Positions 24,522 to 34,041 are shown, counted from the first letter of the stretch. The stretch: 64,000 bases of DNA from Treponema sp. (GCA_017645785.1 JAGCNW010000014.1:62001-126000), one strand, 5' to 3'. The notes: generated by a model not told the origin, from the sequence alone. Made by a program: numbers and translations.

Positions 24522-25532
24522 ATGGCTAAAAAGCGCGACCTTTCTAAGATAATGTCAAAATCGTTCTCTACAAAGCAAAGTTTTGGAGACAAGCTGGCTG
24601 AGACCGCTTCCAAGATTTTTCATATTTTTGACAACAAGCTCACTGTCATGATCGTTCCCCACGCGCAGGGAAAAGTCATGAATTTCCAAACCAATGTTTT
24701 TGCCATGGTTTTGGGAATCATCATCGCGCTTGGCGTCGCGCTTAGCTTCATCTTCTTCAACAAGAACGCCATCAACGCCAGCGCCGAAATCAGCCGCCTC
24801 TTTACAGAGAACCGCCAGACAATGGCCAACCTTGACGTAATGCGCGACGAAAGCAACAACCTTTTGCAGACAGCCAAGCGCTTCCAGTCTTCGCTCAACC
24901 AGTCCCTTTCGCTTTTGGGAATCGAAAGCCAGAGCGGCGCTACAAACGCTCCCATTAACAACGGAGACCTTTCTTCGCTCTTTAGCATGGAAGAGTTGGC
25001 GACAGGAAGCGTTCGCGAGGCCAACGACCTTAGGCAGCTCACTTCATACTTGGAAGGAGCGGTTCAACCGATTGAGCAAATCGGAAAAATGCTCGAGACG
25101 CAAAATTCTTTGTTCAGCGACATTCCCAGCATTTGGCCTGTAAGAAGCGCGCAGCTTCACATTTCGATGGGCTTTGGACCTATGGTTCACCCGATCACCG
25201 GCCAGTGGTACGTTCATAAAGGAATCGACCTTTCGACATGGCGCAGCGGCGACCCGATTCACGCGGCGGCAAACGGCCAGGTCGTTACAGTCGCCTACGA
25301 CATGGGTTACGGAAACAACGTTATCATCAAGCACAAGCACGGCATTTACACCCGCTACGCTCACATGAACACGATTCGCGTTACAAAGGGACAGTTCGTT
25401 TCTCAGGGAGACGTTATCGGAACAATCGGAAACACCGGCGTCACCACTGGTCCCCACCTTCACTACGAAGTTCACATCGGCAGCGACGTAGTCGATCCGA
25501 TCAAATACCTTAACATAAAGGTTTCAAACTAA
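24522..25532 (+). CDS. Membrane-anchored M23 peptidoglycan endopeptidase
   Basis: Zn metallopeptidase of the lysostaphin/Gly-Gly endopeptidase class that cleaves peptidoglycan cross-links or stems. The 336 residues have a basic N-terminus, one transmembrane helix (about 58-79), a coiled-coil segment (about 85-195) and a periplasmic M23 domain with complete Zn and catalytic residues H232/D236 (HKGID), H281 (YAHM) and H312/H314 (HLH). The stop overlaps the bactofilin start by 1 nt (TAATG). The pairing mirrors CcmA-Csd1 of Helicobacter pylori, where both set cell shape. Confidence 0.92.
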   Translation: MAKKRDLSKIMSKSFSTKQSFGDKLAETASKIFHIFDNKLTVMIVPHAQGKVMNFQTNVFAMVLGIIIALGVALSFIFFNKNAINASAEISRLFTENRQTMANLDVMRDESNNLLQTAKRFQSSLNQSLSLLGIESQSGATNAPINNGDLSSLFSMEELATGSVREANDLRQLTSYLEGAVQPIEQIGKMLETQNSLFSDIPSIWPVRSAQLHISMGFGPMVHPITGQWYVHKGIDLSTWRSGDPIHAAANGQVVTVAYDMGYGNNVIIKHKHGIYTRYAHMNTIRVTKGQFVSQGDVIGTIGNTGVTTGPHLHYEVHIGSDVVDPIKYLNIKVSN

Positions 25533-25945
25533 TGGCCCTTCTTTCCGATGACATTTCCATTTGCACGATTGTCGGCTCTGGTTCCGCCTTTGTCGGCAAC
25601 ATGCGCGTTAACGGCGCGATGATGATTGACGGCGACGTTGACGGAGACTTGGAAGTCAGCGGCAATCTTATCATTGGCGAAAAGGCTCGCGTTCGCGGAA
25701 ACATCAGCGCCAAGAGCGCCGTAATAAGCGGAATTGTTTTGGGCGACATCAACGCTCCCGAAGGAATTAGGCTTACTGAAACTTCGACTGTTTTGGGCGA
25801 CATAGCCACCCACCGTTTGCAAATCGCCAACGGAGTTGTCTTCCACGGCCACTGCATCGCGCTGAGCGACGAAGACCTCTTTGAAAAGGAAGCCGTCAAG
25901 CAAAGACAATTGCGGCAAATCAAGAGCAAGACGATCATTAAATGA
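25532..25945 (+). CDS. Bactofilin
   Basis: Self-polymerising cytoskeletal protein of 137 residues. The central domain is a right-handed beta helix built of short repeats with Gly and hydrophobic spacing (GSAFVGNMRVNGAMMIDGDV, GDLEVSGNLIIG, ARVRGNISAKSAVISG). Short disordered tails flank it, and the C-terminus is basic. Bactofilins form filaments on the membrane that position peptidoglycan hydrolases, fitting the upstream M23 gene. It overlaps the next gene by 4 nt (ATGA). Confidence 0.93.
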   Translation: MALLSDDISICTIVGSGSAFVGNMRVNGAMMIDGDVDGDLEVSGNLIIGEKARVRGNISAKSAVISGIVLGDINAPEGIRLTETSTVLGDIATHRLQIANGVVFHGHCIALSDEDLFEKEAVKQRQLRQIKSKTIIK

Positions 25946-26493
25946 ATTCGATAGATCCAACAAGCAACGGATTGTATTATAACGCGACCCAAGCCGCGGC
26001 AAACCAAGCCGCCGCTCAAGCGCAGGCTCAAAACGCGCGCAAAGCCCAAAAAGACCAGGCTGTCAAAAAGACGGCCTTTACTTCAATGATGGAAAAGCGC
26101 GCCGCCCAAAATCTTTTGGTCAGCCAGGGCCTTCCTCCGGAGATTGCGGGGCTTAGCCAAGAGGACGCGCTTGTTTGGCTTAAGGACAGGCTTGACGAAA
26201 CTGGCGACGCTCTTAGCGAAAATCCTTCGGGCCAAAATCTTGACAATTACAAAAAGGCCGTAAGCCAATTCATAAAGTATATGCAAAAGGAAAACTTTGT
26301 CTTGGAGGAACACAAGCGTGCGGGCAGGGCGCGCAACGGCAAGAAAAAAGATCCCGTCGTCTTGGTCCAGACAATCGACAAAAAACTTGAGCAGCTCAAT
26401 TACGACATTTGGTACAATCATTTGGACAAGCTGAAGGTGCTTGAAAAAATTCACGAAATAAACGGTTTGGTGGTAGACTTGACCGCCGTTTAA
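25942..26493 (+). CDS. YaaR (DUF327) family protein
   Basis: A 183-residue cytosolic protein. The first 45 residues are Ala/Gln-rich and probably disordered. The remainder matches the YaaR family in pattern: a helical bundle including KTAFTSMMEKR, NLDNYKKAVSQFIKYMQKEN and a C-terminal KLEQLNYDIWYNHLDKLKVL. The molecular function is not established. In Bacillus, yaaR neighbours yaaT (ricT), and here the ricT homologue is next, so the link is conserved across phyla. Confidence 0.78.
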   Translation: MNSIDPTSNGLYYNATQAAANQAAAQAQAQNARKAQKDQAVKKTAFTSMMEKRAAQNLLVSQGLPPEIAGLSQEDALVWLKDRLDETGDALSENPSGQNLDNYKKAVSQFIKYMQKENFVLEEHKRAGRARNGKKKDPVVLVQTIDKKLEQLNYDIWYNHLDKLKVLEKIHEINGLVVDLTAV

Positions 26494-26518
26494 GGCTAAA
26501 ATATAAAAAAGGTTTTTT

Positions 26519-27436
26519 ATGAGCGATATTTTTGAAAACGACATAGATGAAGAAGTTGAAGATCTTTCCCAGTTGGAAGACGACGGGGAAGAAATCTCCA
26601 GCGGAGAAAAATATTCTTCCAGCGAGCCCCTTTACGCCTTGCGCTTGGATTATTCGCGCGAGGGAGTTTTTGCCAAGCAGGGAAACTTTAAGCTGGAGCC
26701 CGGCGACGCGGTAATCATTCCCACCCGCTATGGAAAGGACTTGGCGCGCGTTTTGGGAAAGGCGACCGGCCCGATTGGAATTAAAAAAGACGACATAATA
26801 CAAATTGACCGCAAGGCCAGCGACGACGACCTTAGCCGCGCCGCCGAGCTTAAGGAAAAAGAAGTCGGCGCCTTTAAGGTTTTTCAAGAAAAGGTCGCCG
26901 CCCGCAAGCTTAATATGAAATTGATTGGCGCGCACTTTTTGGTTGACGAGCCCAAGGCCTTGTTCTTCTTTAGCGCCGAGCAGCGCGTTGACTTTAGAGA
27001 ATTGGTAAAAGACTTGGTGAGCGTGTTCAAAATGCGAATCGAGTTGCGTCAAATAGGCGTCCGCGACGAGTCTAGGATTACCGGCGGCTTGGGAATTTGC
27101 GGCCGCCCTTATTGCTGCCACGCCATCAGCGACAAGCTTCGTCCCGTTTCAATCCGCATGGCAAAAGACCAAAACCTTTCGCTAAACTCCATGAAAATTT
27201 CCGGACAATGCGGCCGCCTTTTGTGCTGCCTTTCCTACGAGTACGACTTTTATTCGGACGCGCGCAAAAAGCTTCCCAACGAAGGAACCCGTATTTTTTA
27301 CGACGGAACGAATTTTAGAATTACAGAAATAAATCCATTGAGTTCCATGATTAAGCTTTACGGAGAGGACGGCCGCATAATCGAGATCAACTCAAGCCGC
27401 TTTGTAAAAGAAAACAATCGCTGGAAAATCAACTAG
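26519..27436 (+). CDS. ricT: PSP1-domain protein, RicT (YaaT) homologue
   Basis: Cytosolic protein of 305 residues with an acidic N-terminal tail (1-40). The PSP1/RicT core has the conserved cysteines in GICGRPYCCH and SGQCGRLLCC, which hold Fe-S clusters in the Bacillus RicA-RicF-RicT complex that supports RNase Y processing and phosphorelay control. AAAAGG lies 6 nt before the ATG. It is last in the M23-bactofilin-YaaR-RicT run and has a 25-nt gap from YaaR. RicA and RicF were not seen in this window. Confidence 0.92.
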   Translation: MSDIFENDIDEEVEDLSQLEDDGEEISSGEKYSSSEPLYALRLDYSREGVFAKQGNFKLEPGDAVIIPTRYGKDLARVLGKATGPIGIKKDDIIQIDRKASDDDLSRAAELKEKEVGAFKVFQEKVAARKLNMKLIGAHFLVDEPKALFFFSAEQRVDFRELVKDLVSVFKMRIELRQIGVRDESRITGGLGICGRPYCCHAISDKLRPVSIRMAKDQNLSLNSMKISGQCGRLLCCLSYEYDFYSDARKKLPNEGTRIFYDGTNFRITEINPLSSMIKLYGEDGRIIEINSSRFVKENNRWKIN

Positions 27437-27458
27437 GCGCGGCGGCTTTGCAGGGCAG

Positions 27459-28187
27459 TCAGCTTATCACCGCGAGCAAGTAGTCCGAATCATCAAAGGC
27501 CGCCAAGCCGTCGTAGCCGCTAAAAAACTGAACGTTCTTAAAGCCCGCTTCTTTTGAAAATTCTTCGATCTCGGATTTTCTAAGCGGGTAAATTTTTGTG
27601 TCTTCAAATACTGGGAACGACTTTCCGTTCTTTTCCAAAAAGCTGTCGTAGTTGTAAGTACCGTCGTTCATTCTTGAAACCGAACTTTTGTAGCTTACGC
27701 GGGCGCTGTTAAGTTCGGGCAAGATGGTTTTTGTAACCGCCTTGAACTTGTCAAAATTGTAGAGCTGCAGCACTACGATTCCGCCGTCTGACAAAAGCTC
27801 CTTGCAGTCAAAGAAGAACTTTCGCATAAGGGTTTTGTCACGGATAAAAATGACGCGGCTGTTTAGGCAAGAAATAATGTTGTAGAATTTTTTGCCTAAA
27901 AAGCGGGTCATTTCCAGCGTTGACATTTGGAAGTATCGGACGGACATAAGTTGGTTGCGGTATTTTAGGTTGGCGGATTCCAACAGCTCTCGGAGGGTCT
28001 CCAAACCTGTTACGTCTATCGCGTCCTTGGCCAAGCGGTGGCATAAAACGCCCGTTCCGCAGCCAATGCTTAGCAGTTTTGCAGGGTGAGGATATTTTTG
28101 CATCAAAGTCTCGTAGAACGTCTGTTGCGCCAACGTGACAGGATACAATTCATCGTAATATTCCACTAAATTTTTAATTGATTCCAT
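27459..28187 (-). CDS. Class I SAM-dependent methyltransferase
   Basis: Predicted small-molecule or macromolecule methyltransferase of 242 residues. The SAM-binding loop is LLSIGCGTGVLCHRLA (about 38-53), followed by DVTGLETLRELLE and a typical YNIISCLNSR and LLSDGGIVVLQLYNFDKF. No substrate motif is evident. ATG 28187 is preferred over an upstream in-frame start because it follows a TATAAT box and weak AGG. It is convergent with ricT and downstream-divergent from nothing; the RND operon lies behind it on the same strand. Confidence 0.75.
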   Translation of the reverse strand: MESIKNLVEYYDELYPVTLAQQTFYETLMQKYPHPAKLLSIGCGTGVLCHRLAKDAIDVTGLETLRELLESANLKYRNQLMSVRYFQMSTLEMTRFLGKKFYNIISCLNSRVIFIRDKTLMRKFFFDCKELLSDGGIVVLQLYNFDKFKAVTKTILPELNSARVSYKSSVSRMNDGTYNYDSFLEKNGKSFPVFEDTKIYPLRKSEIEEFSKEAGFKNVQFFSGYDGLAAFDDSDYLLAVIS

Positions 28188-28197
28188 TTTGCCTATA

Positions 28198-28203
28198 ATT
28201 ATA
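28198..28203 (-). promoter_or_regulatory. -10 box of the methyltransferase gene
   Basis: TATAAT on the minus strand, 10 nt before the ATG at 28187, with TTGCGT as a poor -35 at 17 nt. Confidence 0.45.
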
Positions 28204-28279
28204 AACCCAAAATGGAAATAACGCAAATTTTTTTTGAGGAAAAAAGGGAAGGTCCTTGGGGCGCGAGCGGCGCGAGCAG

Positions 28280-28576
28280 TTATATCTTTTCCAGCTTTTT
28301 GGCTTTGACAAAAAAGACTTTGACGCCCTCGTCGGGGAACTGCTTCTTTACGGCTTTTATTATGGCCTTGACCTTGGGAGCGTCGGATTTTTCGATGTAG
28401 GCAAAAAGGGCGAAATTCACTTCGGGCCAGCTGGAAGTTCCCAGCTTGTAGCCGGCCTTTCCGCGGCCGTGGACAAGGGGAATCAGCGTGTACAAAAAGT
28501 CGGGGATGTTTTCTTCCAGCGTCTCTATGATGTCGTCTTGAACCGATTGGTTCGCTATAATTTCAACTCGATACAT
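28280..28576 (-). CDS. PII-like transporter-associated protein
   Basis: A 98-residue alpha/beta protein resembling GlnB/PII-fold proteins found beside RND pumps in Bacteroidetes and spirochaetes (PG0541-like). Segments include MYRVEIIANQSVQDDIIETL, PDFLYTLIPLVHGRG, WPEVNFALFAYIEKSD and IIKAVKKQFPDEGVKVFFV. PII-fold trimers bind nucleotides and touch transporters, so it may tune the pump to cell state. ATG 28576 is set by AAGGA; it sits 2 nt after the permease stop in the efflux operon. Confidence 0.75.
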   Translation of the reverse strand: MYRVEIIANQSVQDDIIETLEENIPDFLYTLIPLVHGRGKAGYKLGTSSWPEVNFALFAYIEKSDAPKVKAIIKAVKKQFPDEGVKVFFVKAKKLEKI

Positions 28577-28578
28577 AA

Positions 28579-31500
28579 TCAATCCTTGCCTTCAAGAAAG
28601 ACCTTGATGCGGCTCTTCTTAATCTTCTTTTCTTTCATAATCAGCGAGTACAAAACAGGGATAAAGAAAAGCGTGATGAATGTGGAACTCGTCAAGCCGC
28701 CGACAACGGCGACGCCAATCGGCTGGACCATGCCGGCGCTTCCGCTTGAGGCAAAGCACATCGGAAGCATTCCCAAAATCGTCGTCAGCGTTGTCATCAA
28801 AACCGGGCGCAGGCGGCTGGAGCCGGCTTCAAGGCAGGCTTCATGCATTTTTAGGCCGCGGTCAAGAAGGAGGTTTGTGTAGTCAACCAAAATGATTCCG
28901 TTGTTGACGACGATTCCAACCAGCATAATAAGACCGACCGCGCTCATCATTGAGATCGCCTGGCCCGAGATTTTGTAAATGGCGACGACTCCGATAATCA
29001 AGAATGGAATCGTGCAAAGGTTTATGAAGGGCGCCTTAAAGCTTTCGTATGTTCCGGCCATGACTCCAAAGACCAAAAGAATGGCCATCAAGATGATTCC
29101 GGCGTAGGCCTTGCCCTGGTCCTGCATGTCTTTCCACGAACCTTCGTATGAAACGCTCACGTTGTCGGGAATGATGAAGGAATCGGAAATTCCCTTTTTG
29201 ATTTTGTTCTCAACCTCGTAGGCGTTGACTTCGGTAACCAAATCGGCGCTGATTGTCACGACGCGGGTTTGGTTTTCGCGCTTGATTGTGACAGGTCCCA
29301 AGCCTTTTACGACGCGCGCGAAATTCGCCACGCTGACTTTGCCCGCGTTTCCTTTTACGTAAATCTGTTCCAAGTCGGTGACTGATTTTCTGTCGCCGCC
29401 TTCGTACATCAAGACAACCGAATATTCTTTTCCGGCCTTGCGGTAAGTGGTGGCAGTAACGCCGTTAATCGCGTAGTTGATTTCGCGCGCCACGGTGGTC
29501 ACGTCAACGCCAAAGGAGTAGGCGCGGTCGCGGTCAATCTCAACTTCTATTTCTGGAACGCCTTCTTCAGTGTCGACAGAAGGTTCGCCCAAGTCGCTTA
29601 TGCCGTCCATCACGTCGCGGATTTTTCCGGCAAGCTTGATTGACGTGTCCAGGTCGTCGCTTCTAAGCTTTATTACGATGTCGCTTCCGGTCATTTGGCC
29701 GCGCATTCCCTGGCTGAACGAAAAGCGCGCCCCGGCAAAGTCGTTGAAGTGCGCGCGCAGTTTTTTTTGTATGTCCTCCGCCTTGTCGATTTGCTCTTCG
29801 CTTTTGGGAAGCTGTATTTGAATCGTTCCGCGGTAGGCCGTGGCGTTTCGCGAGCCGGTTCCGATGCTGGTGATGATTGTCGTGTAGCCTTTGACTTCCT
29901 TTTTGCAAATCTCTTCAAGCTCGGCCATGACGGCGGCGGTTGAGTCAAGCGTCGTTCCGATCGGAAGGTTTACGTTGAGCGAAACGCTGTCGTCGCGGCC
30001 GTTGGGCATCATGTTGATTGTCATCGTCGGGATAAAGGCCAGCGCCGTGATGAGCGTCACGACGCAAACGGTCACAGTTACCGCGCGGTGGGTTAAGGCC
30101 GCGTCCAAAGCCTTTTTGTAAATGGCTGTCAAGGCGTTCATCGGAACGTCAAGCAGCGAGTAAAGCTTTTTTAGGATTTTTGACTTTACGGGCTTTTCCT
30201 TTCTGTTTGAGAGCGGAAGGAATTTTCCGGCCAAAACCGGAACCAAAAAGATCGCGACAAAGAGCGACGACATCAACGCGATTACAACGGTAAATATGAT
30301 ACCCTTGAACATTTGTCCCATCATTCCCAATTCCTTCATGTAAAAAAGGAAGGGAACGAAAACGCAAATCGTTGTCAAGTTTCCGCTTGTGACAGACATT
30401 ACCATTTCGCTTGATCCAAGTTCCGCCGAAACCAAAGGCTTGGCTCCGCGCGAACGGTAAACGTAAATGTTTTCTATCATTACGATTGAAGCGTCTACAA
30501 TCATTCCAACGCCAAGAATCAAGCCTGTAAGCGTCATCATGTTGAGCGTAAGGCCGGCAAAGTTCATGCAGAGCATTGTGATGATGATTGAAAGCGGAAT
30601 TGAAATCGCGATGATAATCGTTGACTTGAAATTCTTTAGAAAGAGGAACAAAATCAAGACCGCCAAAATCAAGCCTTGCATCGCGCTTTCCAAAAGCGTG
30701 TTGATCGTGTCGCGGATTGAGTCGGTGGTGTCCCAAACGATTTGCATCGACATGTCGCCCGGAAGAATTTCTTGTATCTCGTCAAGTTTTTTGTAAACCG
30801 CGTTGGCGACCGTGACGCTATTTTTTCCTGACTGCTTTGTGACGCTGATGTAAACGCCGGGCTGGCCGTTGATCAAAACTTCGTTGGACTTGTCACGGTA
30901 GCCAAGGTAGGCTTTTCCGATGTCTGAAAGGCGGACGATGTAGCCGTTTCTTGTAGTGATTACGGTGGAATTGATTTGCTCGACGCTTGCGAATTCGCCG
31001 GTCGTTCTAATCGTATAGTCGTAAAAGCCTTCGGTGATTTTTCCGCCGCCCAATTCCAGGTTTTGGCGCGAAAGGGCGGAAGAAACTTCGGTTATCGTAA
31101 TGCCGTAGGCGGACAAGCGGTTTTGCGAAAGGTCAACGCGGACGATTTTGTCGCGGCCGCCGTAAACGGTCGCTTCCGCCACGCCGTCAGTTTGCTCGAT
31201 CAAGTCGGTGATTGTGTTGTCCGCGATTTCGCGCAATTCGTTGCGGTCTCGGTTTCCGTTGACCGCGATGCGCATGATCGGCATGGAGTTGCTGTCCATT
31301 TTGAAAATTGAAGGGGTTCCCGCGTCGTCGGGAAGGTTTCGTACAACGCGGTCAATTTTGTCGCGAACGTTGTTGGTGGCGATGTCAAGGTTCGTTCCAT
31401 AGTTGAACTCAAGCGAAATGCTGGAGCGGCCTTCCGAAGAAGTGCTGGTGATTTTTTTTAGGCCGGTTACGCTTACAAGCTGCGACTCCAAAAGCTTGGT

Positions 31501-31689
31501 CACGGATTTTTCTACGGACTCGGGGCCGGCGTTTTGGTAAGTCGTGTTGATGTTGAGGTAAGGGTAGTCAACGTCCGGCATAAGGCTTATGGAGACGTTC
31601 TTTAATGTAAAGAGGCCCATTATTCCCAAGAGGACAAAGACAATCAGCGTGAGAACGGGATGTCTAAGCGTTGTTTTTGTTATGCTCAT
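28579..31689 (-). CDS. RND efflux permease, AcrB/HAE family
   Basis: Inner-membrane proton-driven pump of 1036 residues with 12 expected helices, exporting drugs, lipids or other toxic compounds. It has the N-terminal helix MSITKTTLRHPVLTLIVFVLLG, porter repeats, GMIVDASIVMIENIY in TM4 (VDAS where many AcrB proteins have VDDA), a second-half repeat and C-terminal GIILVDYTNLLLDRG. Length and two-fold internal repetition are standard. The start overlaps the adaptor stop by 4 nt (ATGA). Substrate cannot be predicted. Confidence 0.93.
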   Translation of the reverse strand: MSITKTTLRHPVLTLIVFVLLGIMGLFTLKNVSISLMPDVDYPYLNINTTYQNAGPESVEKSVTKLLESQLVSVTGLKKITSTSSEGRSSISLEFNYGTNLDIATNNVRDKIDRVVRNLPDDAGTPSIFKMDSNSMPIMRIAVNGNRDRNELREIADNTITDLIEQTDGVAEATVYGGRDKIVRVDLSQNRLSAYGITITEVSSALSRQNLELGGGKITEGFYDYTIRTTGEFASVEQINSTVITTRNGYIVRLSDIGKAYLGYRDKSNEVLINGQPGVYISVTKQSGKNSVTVANAVYKKLDEIQEILPGDMSMQIVWDTTDSIRDTINTLLESAMQGLILAVLILFLFLKNFKSTIIIAISIPLSIIITMLCMNFAGLTLNMMTLTGLILGVGMIVDASIVMIENIYVYRSRGAKPLVSAELGSSEMVMSVTSGNLTTICVFVPFLFYMKELGMMGQMFKGIIFTVVIALMSSLFVAIFLVPVLAGKFLPLSNRKEKPVKSKILKKLYSLLDVPMNALTAIYKKALDAALTHRAVTVTVCVVTLITALAFIPTMTINMMPNGRDDSVSLNVNLPIGTTLDSTAAVMAELEEICKKEVKGYTTIITSIGTGSRNATAYRGTIQIQLPKSEEQIDKAEDIQKKLRAHFNDFAGARFSFSQGMRGQMTGSDIVIKLRSDDLDTSIKLAGKIRDVMDGISDLGEPSVDTEEGVPEIEVEIDRDRAYSFGVDVTTVAREINYAINGVTATTYRKAGKEYSVVLMYEGGDRKSVTDLEQIYVKGNAGKVSVANFARVVKGLGPVTIKRENQTRVVTISADLVTEVNAYEVENKIKKGISDSFIIPDNVSVSYEGSWKDMQDQGKAYAGIILMAILLVFGVMAGTYESFKAPFINLCTIPFLIIGVVAIYKISGQAISMMSAVGLIMLVGIVVNNGIILVDYTNLLLDRGLKMHEACLEAGSSRLRPVLMTTLTTILGMLPMCFASSGSAGMVQPIGVAVVGGLTSSTFITLFFIPVLYSLIMKEKKIKKSRIKVFLEGKD

Positions 31690-32669
31690 TTTTTGTCCCC
31701 GTACTTTGCGTTGAGCTCTTCGGCGGCTCCTGTGATGTCCTTGACTTTTGCGCCTTGGCTAAGCGAAGTTTGTCCTTGGACAACAACGCGCTCGCCTTGC
31801 TTGAGGCCGCTGATTATTTGAACGGTTCCGTCAACTTCTTCGCCCAAAGAAACCTCGCGCTTTTCTACGGTCGAGTCTCCTTGCAATACATAGGCAAAGT
31901 ATTTGTCTTCGTTTGTCACAAGAGCGCTCTTGGGAACGGTGACCGCTCCCGAATAATCTTTGGTGTACAAAATTATTTGCGAGAACATTCCCGCGTTGAT
32001 TTTTGAGTCGCGCTCGTCAAAGGTCAGGATGATTTGCTTGGTTCTGCTTGCAGCGTCAACGACAGGCGACACGCGCTTTACTGTGGCTGCGAATTGTTCT
32101 TCGGGATAAGCTTGAACGGAAACAAGCGCCTTTAGTCCCGGCTTTAGGAACGAAACGTAGCGCTCGGGAATGTCGGCCACGATTTGCAAATTGTTTATGT
32201 CGCCGATTCTAGTGATTTCGGTGTTGGGCGAAACTGTGGTTCCGTTTTTGGCCGGCGTTGAGATTACGCTTCCGGCAATCGGAGCGTGAACCGGGCTTTG
32301 CTTGTAGTATTCGCCGGGCTGGCTTGGGTCAACGTAGGCGATTACGTCTCCGCGCTTAACGGAAGAGCCGAGCATTACTTGCGTTGAAATTATTTTTCCA
32401 GAAACGTTTGGGTAAACCGAAACGGAATTTTGCGATTCGATCTCTCCGTTGGCGACGATGTAGCCGTGAAGGGTTTCGGGTTCGACGACTTTTGTGACGA
32501 CGCTGAATTCTGTGTTGCCAAACGCTCCCCAAGAGCCGGACTTGCCGGGCTTTCCGCCTTTTCCGGGAGCGCCGTTTTTATTTTTTCCAAAGGTAAAGGC
32601 GTAGGCGATCAAGAGCGCCGCGACCGTTAAAAATACGATTAAAAACAAATGGGCTTTTTTTACTTTCAT
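31686..32669 (-). CDS. RND periplasmic adaptor (membrane fusion protein)
   Basis: Adaptor of 327 residues linking the permease to the outer-membrane channel. It has an N-terminal anchor helix (about 7-27), a short linker rich in Gly and Lys, a lipoyl/barrel-sandwich domain (VSGKIISTQVMLGSSVKRGDVIAYV and APIAGSVIS), a beta-barrel domain and a membrane-proximal domain (GLKQGERVVVQGQTSLSQGAKV). It overlaps the permease start and follows tolC by 1 nt; its AAGGAG lies within the end of tolC. Confidence 0.92.
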   Translation of the reverse strand: MKVKKAHLFLIVFLTVAALLIAYAFTFGKNKNGAPGKGGKPGKSGSWGAFGNTEFSVVTKVVEPETLHGYIVANGEIESQNSVSVYPNVSGKIISTQVMLGSSVKRGDVIAYVDPSQPGEYYKQSPVHAPIAGSVISTPAKNGTTVSPNTEITRIGDINNLQIVADIPERYVSFLKPGLKALVSVQAYPEEQFAATVKRVSPVVDAASRTKQIILTFDERDSKINAGMFSQIILYTKDYSGAVTVPKSALVTNEDKYFAYVLQGDSTVEKREVSLGEEVDGTVQIISGLKQGERVVVQGQTSLSQGAKVKDITGAAEELNAKYGDKK

Positions 32670-32670
32670 T

Positions 32671-34041
32671 TTATTCTCCTTGCGCTGGCGTATTTTGCGC
32701 GCCGCTTAAAGTTCCAAATGGAACGCCAAGCGTGTTTTCCAAATTTAAAATTGACGAGGCCAAATTGAAGGCCTGCTGCTTTAAGTTGAGGCGCGCTTTT
32801 TCCAAAGAAGTTCGCGCGTTCAAAAGTTCCGTCCAATTGCGCGAGCCTCGGTTGTAGGCTTCTTGCGTCATGCGGTAGCTTTGTTCGGCAAGGCTTACGC
32901 TGGACTTGAGCGTTTGTATCGCGGAGATTGACTGCTCGATTTTCTTTACGCCGCTCTGCGCGCTGACGGCGAGGCTTGTCTTTTTGTCCGCGATTTGCAA
33001 TTCGTAATTCGCGATCGTGTCCTTTGCGGCGCTAACTGCGTCGGCCTTTTTTGACCAAGGCAAAAATCCGTCAAGGGGAAGGGTGACGCTTAGCGAAAGT
33101 CCGCCGGTCTCGTTCATGCCGCTTGTCGTGTTGCTCCATGATGGCCTGTAATTCCAGCCCGCGCTGATTGTGGGGCCGTACGCCGAAAAGCGCTTGTCCA
33201 AAAGGCTGTTCCGCGCTATTTCAAGATTTTTTTCAAGCGCCAAAAGTTCCAGCGAGCGCGTCTCGATTCCCTCGACTGAAACGCCCTGCAAGTCGGAAAA
33301 GGCGTCAAGGCTTCCGACCAAATCAATTTGCGCGTCTTGGTCGATTCCCAAAGTTTGCTTAAAGGCCGCCAAGTCGTTGTCGTATGAAATCTGCGCGCTT
33401 TGCAAGGCGGGCAATTGCGTTTCGTAGTTGACTTGGCTGGAAAGAACGTCAAGCTGGCTTATCGCGCCCTGGCCGTACTTGCGGCGGTTTGTTTCGTAAG
33501 TTTGGCGCGCGGTCTCGACGTTCGTTTTTTGCAAGCTGATGTTGTCGGCCTGGTAGAGCAAATTGTAAAAGGCGTTTCTAACGCTCATCTCCACGGAACG
33601 GCATGCGGCCTCGTAGCTTATTTGGCCGGCCTGGTATTTTAGCGCGGCGCTTTTAATGTCGGTGTAAAGGTTTGTAGAAAGGGTTACGTTGACGCTTCCC
33701 TGCACGTAGGCGGAATAGTTTTCGGCAAAGTTTTTGTTGGTCTTGGAAAGGCCGCCGCTTGCGGTTATGGAAGGGCTCGCGCTGTTCCACGAGTTTTTTT
33801 TGGAGCGTTTGGCCGCGTCCAGCTGGATTTGGCTTTGTTTTATCTGAACGTTGTTCTTTAGCGCCAAGTCCACCGCGTCCTGGATCGACAGCGAAATCGG
33901 CTGGGCGGAGGCCCCGGCGTCTTGTGCGGTTTGTACGGTGGTTTGAGCTTGGGCCGCGTCTTGGGCTTGCGCCGTTCCGAACGATAGTGTTATGGCTAAT
34001 GCGGCGCAAAACAGCGCGCGTCGGTTTTTGGTCTTTTTCAT
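32671..34041 (-). CDS. TolC-family outer-membrane efflux protein
   Basis: Outer-membrane channel of 456 residues with a signal peptide (MKKTKNRRALFCAALAITL... ending near AQAQ). The mature part is the duplicated TolC fold: long helical hairpins (SIQDAVDLALKNNVQIKQ, RNAFYNLLYQADNISLQK and a second copy) separated by short beta segments. The start 34041 is chosen for the signal peptide; an upstream in-frame ATG would add non-signal residues. It is first in the four-gene efflux operon. Confidence 0.92.
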   Translation of the reverse strand: MKKTKNRRALFCAALAITLSFGTAQAQDAAQAQTTVQTAQDAGASAQPISLSIQDAVDLALKNNVQIKQSQIQLDAAKRSKKNSWNSASPSITASGGLSKTNKNFAENYSAYVQGSVNVTLSTNLYTDIKSAALKYQAGQISYEAACRSVEMSVRNAFYNLLYQADNISLQKTNVETARQTYETNRRKYGQGAISQLDVLSSQVNYETQLPALQSAQISYDNDLAAFKQTLGIDQDAQIDLVGSLDAFSDLQGVSVEGIETRSLELLALEKNLEIARNSLLDKRFSAYGPTISAGWNYRPSWSNTTSGMNETGGLSLSVTLPLDGFLPWSKKADAVSAAKDTIANYELQIADKKTSLAVSAQSGVKKIEQSISAIQTLKSSVSLAEQSYRMTQEAYNRGSRNWTELLNARTSLEKARLNLKQQAFNLASSILNLENTLGVPFGTLSGAQNTPAQGE

